NCBI GenBank assembly: GCA_911728435.2
Contig: OU452208.1
Coordinates: 3,782,001-3,846,000, forward strand
Length of the DNA stretch: 64,000 nt
Reading direction: 5' to 3'
Origin: Apoderus coryli
Lineage: Eukaryota; Arthropoda; Insecta; Coleoptera; Attelabidae
The position numbers were made by a program, and so were the translations under genes. Positions 11,801 to 23,800 of the stretch are shown piece by piece. Position 1 is the first letter of the stretch. Each line of letters opens with the position of its first letter. The notes under the pieces are model-generated. The model searched no databases and was not told where the DNA came from. It saw nothing but the letters and a program-made list of their open reading frames with translations.

Positions 11801-14800
11801 CCAAAAAGACATTATCCACGACACCAACCCACACGTTGACTTTAAAGTTTACTTGATGATGTATGAACTTCCACTGTGCCTTAGTCACCTAACCAAATTT
11901 GAAAAATACCTTCGTTTTGGTTGAATTAGATTAGGGAACTTTTTTGCGTACCGCCTAGCGGCTAAACTAGCCTTAGAGTTACCTTTTCCTATTAAATAAA
12001 CAAAAATACAATATTACTAATTGTAATCAATCAAATGTCTTTAAATCTTATCCATGATTAAAATCATATTCGTCATTTCCGAAAAACATATAAAATTGTT
12101 TCGTCTACGATCCATTTTCGTTGTGTTTACTTATAAAATTACCGATAATTAAAATATTAACTTTGAAATCTTAAACTACTGTCAAATTGACAACAATAAA
12201 ACATTGATCAAGTATGTATCCAAGGTAATACCAGAGTGGCTTGATATTTCAATACTTTTCCAAATATCTCAAAAACAAATGATTTTATCCAAATTTTATG
12301 AGTTAAAAAATAATCAAAAATACATAGTAACCTATAAAAACTTAGTTTAAAAGTCATTGGCGTACGTAATACAAACTTGGGGGGGTCAATGGGTACTGAA
12401 CATCCCGTATTTTGGCTATCAAGAAATTGTTTTTCGTGTTGTTTTTTGGAAAGAAGTAGCTCTTTATGCTGAAGCAATACACTAAATTTGAATCCAATAT
12501 CTCAATAAATACTAGAATTATTTAAAAATATTGGTTTTAAATTTTCAACTTTGACGCCCTGTATATCGAACATGGAGGGCTAAAATGAAAAATGACATCT
12601 TAAAACTCATATTATTTTTACTCAAGGAATCTGTGGTTAACGGATTGACCTTCTTTTTAAGGTGCAAACATGTCAAGTAAAATATTAATATTTTGAGTTA
12701 AAAAACACACCTTATCGTCAATGTTATCATAGTCGTAGATATTTCTCCATGGAATCAACTTCAAATGATTGCAAAAGTTGTCATATGGAAAATTCTGAAA
12801 ATCTCTTACAACTTTATAGACCGCCTTTGGCTTTTTGTACGTTATTGATATATTACATGATATTAATTCGTGATCACTGATATCCGGGATTGGCTCCACA
12901 CAAATCTGTGTCACAATGGCCTCACATGAGGTAACAATGTAGTTAATAAGTGTACTGCTAGTAGCTCGAATTCTTGTGGTTTGGCAGATGACCTGCTTTA
13001 AACCTAGACCTTCAAACATATCCACAATCATAGCATTCATACAACAATCAGTATTGAGCATGTCAATATTAAAGTCTTCGAGGCAGACAACATAATCAGC
13101 CGCTCCCACAAGAGAGTTGATGTTAGGATTTTCTTCAAAATGATGTAAAATTTCTTCCTCATTTCGTATGTTTCTAACGGTTCTATTTCTTCCTCTCTCA
13201 GATTTCTTAAATTGTAGCGTTCCAGAATTTCTCGAAAACCTTTAAGCTTTTCGAGAGAAAACAAGTATGCCTTTTTTATGTAGAAAACTTTATTTTATCA
13301 TATTTTTGACACAAATGGAATAAAAGTCTCAAGAAAAAAAAGTTAGGTTATAATTAAGGCAAGAGTCCCCCCGTTTACCCGCCTATGGTCATCCTTTTTT
13401 ATTCAATTTCATGTCAGTTTACGACATTTAACTAGGTGAATAAATATGCTACATTTGATTAATTCATCTTTATTCGTTTAGAAAATATTAAAAAAAAAAT
13501 CATCTTTGTAAATACGGATTTTTCGAAAAATTACAATTTAGGGGTTTTTCATGATTAGACGTCGCCAATTCGCTCACAAATTTTGGCCACCTATTTTAGA
13601 AACACCTCTTGTATATCATCTGTGATTAATTTAATTGTAGGAAAATTCTGTACATCGATAGTTAAGTTTGTTATTTATTTATTTTAAAACAAATAATACA
13701 AGAACATGTTTTTATAGAATCAGAATGTAGCAGTTATTAAATTTGGTGGTGATTTGTTTTAAGGAATCGGATAATCAAAAGTTAGAATTATATTATTGTT
13801 ACACTTTACAAAAATGTACCACTGTGGCCAAGATAAGAATGGGATAGCATTGGAATCTTGGAAACGGTAGGAGTTATAATGTCGGTTAAATTAGATAAAA
13901 GTTGTACAATGTAAACACCTTTTAAAATGTTTGTACTTTCCCGTACAGGGAAAGTATTGTGAACGCGCTAAAAAAAAAGTGTTTGAGATAAATGCGGAAA
14001 TAACCATTTTGAAGTTCCCTGAGACGATTAAGACCATTTCCAGATGGAAGTCTGTCTGTATGTATTCTTCCACAATAGCGCCCAAACGCTTTAACCAATT
14101 GAGCTAAATTTTGGTATATGAGCCATTAGATTTTGGTTGAAATCGCATAAGCCCTGCGATAGGGGTGGACACAACCACTAAATTTTCATAGAACAGTAGG
14201 GGTCGAGTGAAACATCATTTTAAAGCATTTTTTGTCTGCTTTACAGCGATATTTCAGTTTATAATTCTCAAGAAAATTGCGTTTAAAATACTAGTTGCAA
14301 CGTATATATAGGCTGATCCACTAAGCGTGGCCAGCGGCTGTATCTCGGAAACTATTGGTCGTAGAACCTTGGGGCCTAGTCAATTTTACATCACTTTTGT
14401 CTGAGGCTTGTTGATGTACGATCCTTAATAAGAGTGGGGGAAGCCATTCAATGTGTAATTCTTTAAATAACTGTAACTTCTGAATGCCTTATTCGATTTT
14501 GACAAACTTAAGAGTGTTTGGAAGAGAAAACCAAGCATTTTTAACTCTCGTATTCGCTGATACACAATAGTGTCTAATAAACTGGCCAGAGGGCGCAATT
14601 TGTAATTATTAGAGATTTTTCGATTTTTCTCCAAAAACTTAAATCGCACGGTATAACTAAAATCCCATAATCGCAAACTAGATTACATTTACAAGGAAAG
14701 TATGAAAACCGCAGTTCGATATCTTTGTTCGTTTCAAAGTTATTACCAAAACAATAATCTGGGCATATCTAATGCGGCCTTCTAAAAAATGAATCAAGAT

Positions 14801-17800
14801 AGCTTAATAACTATCTTGTTTAATAACAAGTTCGGTAGGTTTCTATGGAGACAAATAATATTAATTATTAGTCACCTTATTTAAAATGGATAAGTCTTTT
14901 GACGTTGACGTTATAAAAATCGTGAAATAAGTAATTTTCATTTGCACATCCGTGCCCTTCTTCCGACTTAATTAAGATTTTAGGCATGGTCCAAATTATG
15001 TAAGAGGCAAAATAAGAGTTTTTTATTTCAAATGCACAAATAATAGAACAGAACAAAAGTAAAAATAGTTAAATGAAAATCTAAACAGAGCGAATAATAA
15101 GTAAACATTTATAAACAAAATCACAGGTGTTCAAATTGTTTTCCATCATTCGGAATACAAAGATTTAACAGATTTCTGGTAGAATTCACGGCTGCTTCTA
15201 TTTCAGCGCGAGGTAAACTACCGATTGCATTTCTAATTCTAATAATCATATCTTCTCTGCTTGTCGGTTGCACTTTGTAGACAATGTCTTTAACTCTACC
15301 CCATAAATAAAAATCCAAACATGTTAAATCAGGAGATCTGGCCGGCCAAGGAAAGTTACTTCCCCTCCCAATCCACCGGTCTGGAAAATGTTCATTTAGA
15401 AAATTGCGAACACGTAGGGAAAAATGAGCAGGACACCCATCAAGTTGTAGGCACATGCTTCTCCTCACAAGTAAAGGAACATTTTCTAATAATTCGGGCA
15501 AATGAAATTCTAAAAAATTAAGGTACATTTCACCTGTCAAAATACCTTCAAAAATATGCGGACCAATAAGCATGCCGTTAATTGTGCCACACCAAACATT
15601 ACAGTTCCATTGATGTTGATTATCAACTTCACGCATCCAGTGTGGGTTGTTTTCTGACCAAAAATGCATGTTGTGCAAATTTACCCTCCCAGTATTGGTA
15701 AATGATGCCTCATCTGTCCATAATATTTGAGACAAAAATTGTGGATTATCTCTTAGTTAGTTTACTTCTGAAAACACCATTTAAAAGGTGTTTAAATCGT
15801 ACAACTTTTCTCTAATTTAACCGAGATTGTAACTCCTACCATTTCCAAGATTCCAATGCTATCCCATTCTTATCTTGGACACAGTGTATACTTTCTATTT
15901 TATTATCTATTTTCTAGAGCCAAATAACACAAAAACAAAATAAACATAAAATAAATTAACAAATAAATAAAATGGCAGGTTTCGCTTTCGTAAAGTTGAA
16001 GTTTGGTCACAGTAGTTTAAAAAAAAAATAACGATAAAATCTTTCTCTGACTTCTATCTCTCTGATCTGAAAGAGACAAAGCTATTATGTATTGTACAGC
16101 TGATGTAAAACCAACATGCGCATGCTCAAAATATTAGGACAAACTGTTAAACTCTGACGTAGGTGGTTTGGGGATCATGTTATTATTAGAACATGTTCTT
16201 GTATTTATCATTTAAATAAAATAACAAATATTGTGAACAATTAAATACAGATAGATTTGGCACTAAGTTAATTTACCTGGCTCGGGTTTAAATTATGTCA
16301 GTCCTTTCAGAGACACCCCCCACCACTCCCACTGCTACTTCTACTACCACGTCATGTGATCAAACCAACCCGGAAACACCCCCTGACAGTTGTGATAGTA
16401 GCGCCACCACCAGTGGCACTTTGCCAGGGTTGTGTTGGGTACACGGCTTACGCTTATTCGGCTGTGCTTGTGACGGTTGTGTGGTATTGGGGGCTCCTAC
16501 AGGTACCACCACCACCACAACAACAACAACCACACCGAAAAGAAATAGAAGAGGTAGACCGCCTGATGATAAAGGTGGAGGATTGTGTGATAGTCCTCCA
16601 TCGCTTCCCCAACCATACGTCCCCCACCACAAATTCCACAACAGTGACATCGACATTTGTTGTTCGTCCACCACATCGTCATACGGTCACGAGCATGATG
16701 ATTCTGGTCATCATCAACATCGGCTACATTCCAGTTCCAGTCGGAGAACATCGGAGGAGAGTTCGTCGGGCGTGTACGAGAGTTGTTGTTGTAGCGATGA
16801 AAGTGGGGACGGTTGTGGTGGGGACGAGTTGATGGCGGCAAGTGAAAGTGATGATGTTACGGCGCCTGTGTGCGCCGTTTTGTTAGGGCCAGGTCAGTGT
16901 CGTGTTGGTCGAGCTGCAAAGAATGGACGGACGGATTGTGTCACTTTTTGCGCTGTTTTATTTTTGGTTTTATTATTATTTCATTGTGTATTTTAGTTGT
17001 AGATTTCTAATATTGGATTTCCTCAATGATTTTTGTGTTTTGAAACAATTTTCTTTTGTTTGGTATTATTTTATTTATTTAATAATAGTTATAGTTACTT
17101 GTTTTTGGTTGTAGGTGTAGGATATTGAAAAGGATCTACTTTCTGTGATATTGGATAATGTTTGGATAATTATTAATATACAGCGTGTCCCGAAATTAAC
17201 TTAAAATAATTTAAGAGGGCATTCTACATGTGAAAATAAGATTTTTTTCATATGAACATGTATCGAGAATTGCTTCGGTTTTCAGATACCTACAGTGTGT
17301 TATTTGTAAATTCCTGACGATGCACAGTGGGCCAGAAAATTAGTTTAGGGCGTCATAAATAGAATTTGCAAACTATCTATTTTTTATAATTTGTTATTTT
17401 TTCTCACTGTAATATATCTTGTGCATCATTTAATAGTAACCCCCACCCTAAAATGCTCATACGTGATGCGCAGACACTGATGAAACCAACACAAGTGCAA
17501 CATTCAGTGATAGCCTTGAAATAGTGTGTGTGTATTTATCTAAGATTTTTAAAGTGTTTAGCAATTTGTGGAAATTTTTCGTTAATATAATGTCTGAGAA
17601 GACTTCAGCTACGTGTAAAATCATGCAATATTTTACTAATTGATTAAGTAGTTTGTGATAAATACTTATGTTTTATCATAACCTCACTTCTGTCATTTTT
17701 ATTTGTTTTTAAGTAGACTTTTAAAATTTTGTACAAATAATATATTCTAGATTTTTTTACAAGGCAATCGTCTACCATAATACATTACTTTACCAGTCAA

Positions 17801-20800
17801 AATTTTTGCCCATATTTGCCTATTTAGACAAAAATGAATTTTAAATGAATAGTTGTTCGGTAGAGCACTAATCGAATCGCTTGAAACAGAATCACCTTTC
17901 TTAAATGAATCTTAACTAAGCAACCAATCAACATTATGATATGTTTTGAAATATTTTAAATCTTTGTGATTACGTTTCTAGCATGTCAAAACTTTCATCA
18001 TCAGTCTTTTGTTTATTTTATTGCGATGTTTTTGAATTGATTTTAGAACTGAAATACAGTGATTTAATGGATGCCCTACCAAAAACGGGAAAGAAAAATG
18101 TGTCCATTGTGGTACAGAAATTACTCGAAGATGTGAAAAGAAAATTAAAATTGGAGACATTAAGCAGCATACAAGAAATTGACTTGAAAAAGCAGATCCA
18201 ACTTTTTTACCTTAATTATAAACGAAAGTGGGAACAGTGTAACAGAGACCGAAAGATATTTTTGAAAAAGTATGCAGGATGGCTATCACAAAATTTACAG
18301 TTACCTTCCTCAATTGGCGAAAAAAAAGCTCACCCTGGTAGGCCACAGAATCCTGATTTCAGTACTACTTCTGTTCGAACTAAAAAACGGCGAACAAAAA
18401 CACTGAGGGAGGGTTTTACTACGGAAGAACTAACTTTCGCTGCATGTAGTTCATTGAGAAGTAAGGGACACAGAAGTATTGTGAAAATAATACAAGAAGC
18501 AACACAAACAACGCCCACGAGAGGAAAAAAAAATATCGCAGCCCTACAGTTACTGTTGAAAGAATGTCAGAAGACGAAGCTTTATCATTATATACAGAGG
18601 CAAAATATACTAAAAATCAATATTCAATATTAAGAAAGGCAACTCTGGAAAAAAAGTTAATAAGCTAAGGGAAAATATTCACTTAAAGTGACTCAACTAG
18701 TAGTTGAATAAATTCTATATATATTATATAGAAAAGCCAAATAAAGAAAACGAACATTTGTAAGTTGGAAAAAACATTCGCTTCAGGTGGGAAAAAAAGT
18801 TAATATTTTTCCACCCTATAATGCTATCCGTAGAGCTAAACACCGATGCTATCCGGAGGAAGCTTCCATAGTAGTGTCAGAAATGGGTGTCGATATTAAA
18901 TTACAGTCTTTGCTAGATCACACTGCTGAAAGACTCTGTTTGTTACAAAAAAGCGTTGTAGAAAGTGTGCATACAGATACTCTGAGTAACTTGTTGCTAG
19001 TATGTAAATGGGGATGTGACGGCAGTTCAGGGCAAAACACACAAAAATTTGAAGATCCAAGTGCAAGTGACGCAAATCTCTTTATGACATCATTAGTACC
19101 GCTAAAACTTATTTCAGCTGCAAAACATGATCTCATTATATGGCAAAATCCAAGGCCTCCTTCCGTGCGTTATTGTAGGCCGATAAGTTTTTATTTTGAG
19201 AAAGAGACAGAACCGTTTGTTAAAAAAATTGTTGATCACGTTAGAAGTCAAATAAATAATTTGTCTTCTTCTACATTTTACATAAATTATCTGACAGTTA
19301 AGATTACCTATGAGCTTCATTTCACCATGATTGATGGCAAGATGTGTAATACGCTAACCTCTACAAATTCAGCACAAATATGTTACATTTGTGGCGCATC
19401 CCCAAAAGAAATGAATCGTCTTGATGTTGTTAATAACAAACCTATTAAAGTAAAAAATTTGCAGTACGGTTTATCACCCTTGCACGCTTGGATTTGATAT
19501 TAATCCAGAGAATTTTGATTTATATGCCAAAGAGACGGCAAAGTTGTTAATCGAAACATATCCTTGGTATTTTATGCCGGTGTCGGTACATAAACTTCTT
19601 TTGCATGGAAGCCAAATTATTAAATCTGCGTTACTTGCAATTGGCGAATTATCAGAAGAGGCTCAAGAATCACGATTCAAAGATTTTAAGCAATTCAGAT
19701 TAGCAAACACAAGAAAATTTTCCCGCATAACTGCTAACAAAGATTTAATTAATACACTTCTTGTGTCGTCTGATCCTTATATAACTATGGATTAAGAAAG
19801 TTGCCAACTAAAGCGAAAACCAGCTTAGGACTATTTTTTTATTCTTTACTACTACTATTTTTCTAGTTTTATAACTACTCAGCGCTATGACATTTTTGTC
19901 GTATACTGGACCAACCATCACTGATGAGTCCTGAATCGACGAAACGGCCTTCTAGTGAATGTTTAGGGTGCGATAGAAATGCGAGTGCTTTTTATGTTTG
20001 TTGTTTGTATTTATCCAATTCAAGCAATAATATTCCATTTTATTCTGTTAGTTGATGTCTGAGATTACTTAGAAATATTACCCTTTGAAGGTTTGTTCAC
20101 CACCCCTGCAAGCCACTGAAATAAATATTGTTTCTACTTGTTATTGAACACTTCTGGATACGAAAATATATATGTTTTCTCATTAATATAATTTTGTCGC
20201 ACTAATTTTTGTTTTGGGCCCACTGTGCGATGGGTTGAAAAAAAAGTTGGGACAACATTTTTTCTGACCCCCCAGCCTAACCGACCCCTGACATATTCCT
20301 AACCATGGGATATTATATTTTTTAATAATCCTACAAAGATACATAATGGTGCCAAATTTCATTTTGATATCGAGACGCGTTTCGGAAATTTTACTAACAC
20401 CCCATCTCCAGGAATTTATAAATAACACCCTGTATATGAAAAACGAAGCATTTTTCGATATATGTTCATATGAATAAAAAATCTTATTTTTGCTTGTAGA
20501 ATGTCCCCTCAAAATTATTTTAAGTTATTTGCGGGACACCCTGCATAGGGCGATAATAAATAGGGTAGGAATAGAAAAGTCATTTCATTTTCCTATACCT
20601 GGAAAAGAGATACAACAACGGCGCGTGGGTTTATTGGAAATTTCTCGTATGTGATTACACTAGCCTCAGTGGTAATCTTGATTACCAGTTTGGAGCCCAA
20701 TATACAGGATGTTTAAAAAAGACGCGGCAATATTTAGTGGGGTGAATTATCAGGCCATTTTATGTAAAAATAAATAAACATACGTCCGAAAACGCATCGT

Positions 20801-23800
20801 TTCCAAGAAACAAGGTGTTAAGTTTTTTTTTTTATAAAGTTAAATAATTCCTTACCGATTTCTTTGAAATTTGGCCAATTAAATACTTAAATATTATTAA
20901 TTTTACTGATTATTTAGGTGAAGCGTTGCTTCACTTGCTTCATAGGACAAGCCGCCACTGCAAAGCAGTGATATTACCGCGAGCATTTGCCGGAAAGTTA
21001 TCATTTGTGGCTTTAAGCAGAGCTGTACTGCAGCTATGTTGTGAGCGAAAGCCCGACTGTATGTTTGGTAGCAAATTCCACTTATCTGCTCATTTAAAAT
21101 ACGGACCATAATTTTACTGATGGTAGGCAGTACCCTAATTGGACGCAATTCTTTAAAATGAAAGGGAGATGGGACTTTTGGGAGTGGAATGACCTTGCTA
21201 ATTTTTAGTTTTTTACAATCGCCTAGCTTCTAATGTATTGCCATCAGCGAATTAAGTGCATATCGGTCATCTCTTCATTTGTTCATGTTAAGGGACTTCA
21301 ATAAGTTTGACAGATTCAAAATGATTGGCGCAGTCGAATAACATCAACGTTACTGATTTTTAGTCGAACTATTTGCAAATATTCTTGGTATGTTGAAAAA
21401 TGTTTTAAATTTGTATCTCATAAACGTAGCAACATGTGAAAAAAATACAAGAGATACAAAAGTTGTAGTTTTAATTGCTTTATCTCAAGAAATATCGAAT
21501 TTAAATTACAGTCAGTGCCGTACAATTTTTTTGTCAATAATTTTTATTAAGGTGCCCCCCTAACGCAACTGCACTTAATAATTTTGATCTAGTTAGAGCC
21601 ATATACGATCCCTATTTCTAGCAACAAACCTGCCAAATTTCATAGGAATCGGTAAGGAGATATTTGACTTAATTAAAAAAAAATGTTATTTACTTTAAAA
21701 AAAACTTTATCACCTTGTATCTTGAAAACAATGAATTTTTTCCGGACCGTTTTTCATGAAATGAATTGAGAAATCACCCCGTTAAATATTGCTGCGTCTT
21801 TTGGGAACCCTGTATACACACTTTATGCTTTGGATCAGTAGTGCAATGATATTATATGATAATTATAATAGATCCAATATTAGAAATCTTTTTTTTTTTT
21901 AATTATTTTATTTTATTTATTAAAGTATAAATTAGGATGAATATGTATACTGAATGCTTATTTGGAGGCACTATATTATTATGTACCAGCTTTGATCATC
22001 ACGCGCATTTTGTATAAAAGTGTGTTTTTTATTTTTTATTACTTAAATCAAAAAAAATGTAGATATCTAAAATAATATATTATAACGACGTGTATGGTTC
22101 GTACCGTTTTTTAATTTTATTTAATTATTTTTCATTTTTTATAGTTTTTGTTTTTAATAGGAATCCTATAATTTTAAATCAATATTTTTGACATATTCAT
22201 TTCAGGGTGTACATCAAATGTTTAAGTATGTTTGTTAGTTAAATGAACATGTCAATCTATAATATACTAGAATAGATTTTTTTTGTAACATTTTAATCAA
22301 TATGTCCAAATATGTTGCCATTGCTCCACCAACTCGAGATAATTTTAACATTTCGTTTACCATTATCAGAATTATTGGTTTTATTTTTCATTATTGGTCT
22401 CCTTATTTACATTGTCAATAACATTTTCATGATTATTTTCCTTATTTTTTTTTTCAATTTAAAACTGTCGACAAAACTTTCTTAATATAAAATCAAGAAA
22501 TATTTATTTATACCAATAATTTGATTAGTACATTTTCCAGTTTGAAAATTTAGGAAAAAGGAACTTGATAATACGTTTGATGGTCTGAGATCTACATATT
22601 TTTTTACGACATTATAAAAATATCCAGTTACGGTAAAAATTCTGGGAACTTTCGTTTTCGTCACCGTAACAGGTACATTTATGCAGCCGTCAAAAAATTG
22701 TATATCGTCTATTTTCATTTGATATAACTCGTTTGATCGACAGGCTCCCATCACTCCCATTATTAATGCAACCTACCAAAATAAAATAAATAATTATTCG
22801 GTTAAATTGTAACGTATTTATTTCTATTAAAATTTACCTTGGTAGCTAGGTATTTTATATCTGGTGCTTCAGCAATAAATTTTTGTATTTCATCTCCACT
22901 AAATGCCTTTGATTTCTTAGGTTGGTAGCCATCTGATTGTCTTTTTAATAAAGCACGAATTCTTGCGATAGATTCTATAGATTAAGCGTGCTTTTAAGCA
23001 TGGAATAATGACTCCACAAAGTAGACGATTTATATTTCTTTGTCAATTCCTTGAAATATATTAACAAAGTGTCTTCGGAAAATGAGTTTGTCCCATTTTT
23101 TAGGCGCCAGTTCACAAATCTGTCATATACAATATTGTAATTGTTCCGTGATTTTTCTGGAAGTAATTCTAGTGATGCTGCTTGTGCGGCTGCACGGATT
23201 TCTGGAGGAGTACATGAAATTTCGTTTTCACTCTCAGAATTCATTAAGATTCGTGTTTAGAACAATTTAATCTCTATACACCACACTAAATTGTAAAATT
23301 AGTACAAACGTCAAATATTTTTTATTTGTGTCAAATGCAAATGCTCTAATTGCCATAGTAACAATAATCTAGGCAAGCTCGAATATGTATAAAAATGTAT
23401 ATTCCACGGGTGTGGAATATAGTTATTTATTATACAAGGGAAAAAAGTACTAGATTTTAGCTCGAGGTTGTGTTGTCTCCCGACCGAGAGCTAAAATCTA
23501 ACTTTTTTCCCGTGTATGATACACTATTTTTTTCTGAGACGGGAAAAACTTCGATTTAATATTGAAAAAAGTCAGAAAATTATCCAAGTGAAATTTGAAG
23601 TTTTAAAAAGTAATCAAATATCTGTCAATTTCATTCTGTAATTTAATTTAAAAATTGCGAACACTCTACCGGAGTCAGTAGAAGCAGCAAAAGTAGCGTC
23701 ACAAATTATTGCCAGTTTTGATATAAAGAAAATGTAACTTTTGTATAATAAAATTTCCTAAAATTAAATATCTACCGTTTCTTATGTGTCCGGGAAAAAA

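Larger units (their letters stand above)
10791..13611. mobile_element. TA-flanked outer element with CAAGGTGTTT ends
   Basis: Arms 10791-10885 and about 13515-13611 are inverted copies (CAAGGTGTTTTTAAAATAGG against CAAGAGGTGTTTCTAAAATA). TA is present at 10789-10790 and 13612-13613. It is loaded with a mariner-type element (10890-12657) and a LINE endonuclease fragment (12657-13264). Confidence 0.65.
13819..15886 (-). mobile_element. DD41D mariner-type element B, ~110-bp TIRs
   Basis: The ends are inverted copies containing CCAAGATAAGAATGGGATAG, and the arms extend to about 13925 and 15776. TA is present at 13817-13818 and 15887-15888. It carries a transposase C-terminal half (15121-15735) and a nested repeat (13925-14300). 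Confidence 0.75.
17323..20227 (+). mobile_element. Transib element 1, 5-bp TSD CGATG
   Basis: Terminal inverted repeats CACAGTGGGCC at both ends; perfect duplication CGATG at 17318-17322 and 20228-20232; internal RAG1-related transposase remnant on the + strand. Transib TIRs start with a heptamer of the CACNNTG type and make 5-bp, GC-rich duplications, as here. The heptamer here is exactly CACAGTG. Confidence 0.92.
17181..20543. mobile_element. MITE (CAGCGTGTCCCG ends) split by a Transib
   Basis: Arms 17181-17290 and about 20430-20543 are inverted copies (ACTTAAAATAATTT, CATATGAACATGTAT against ATATGTTCATATG). TA lies at the left end and a degraded CA/TA at the right. A Transib element (17323-20227) is inserted between the arms. 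Confidence 0.75.

Noticed and set aside
16356..16841. Other long frames on both strands over the putative alternative Vha44 exon
   Set aside because: They are shadows of the GC-rich, trinucleotide-biased exon; only the 16311-16892 frame has splice sites in phase with the flanking Vha44 exons.
19921..19949. A complete hammerhead ribozyme in the Transib
   Set aside because: The CTGATGAG...CGAAAC core words are present with a 3-bp stem II, but I could not find pairing partners for stems I and III.
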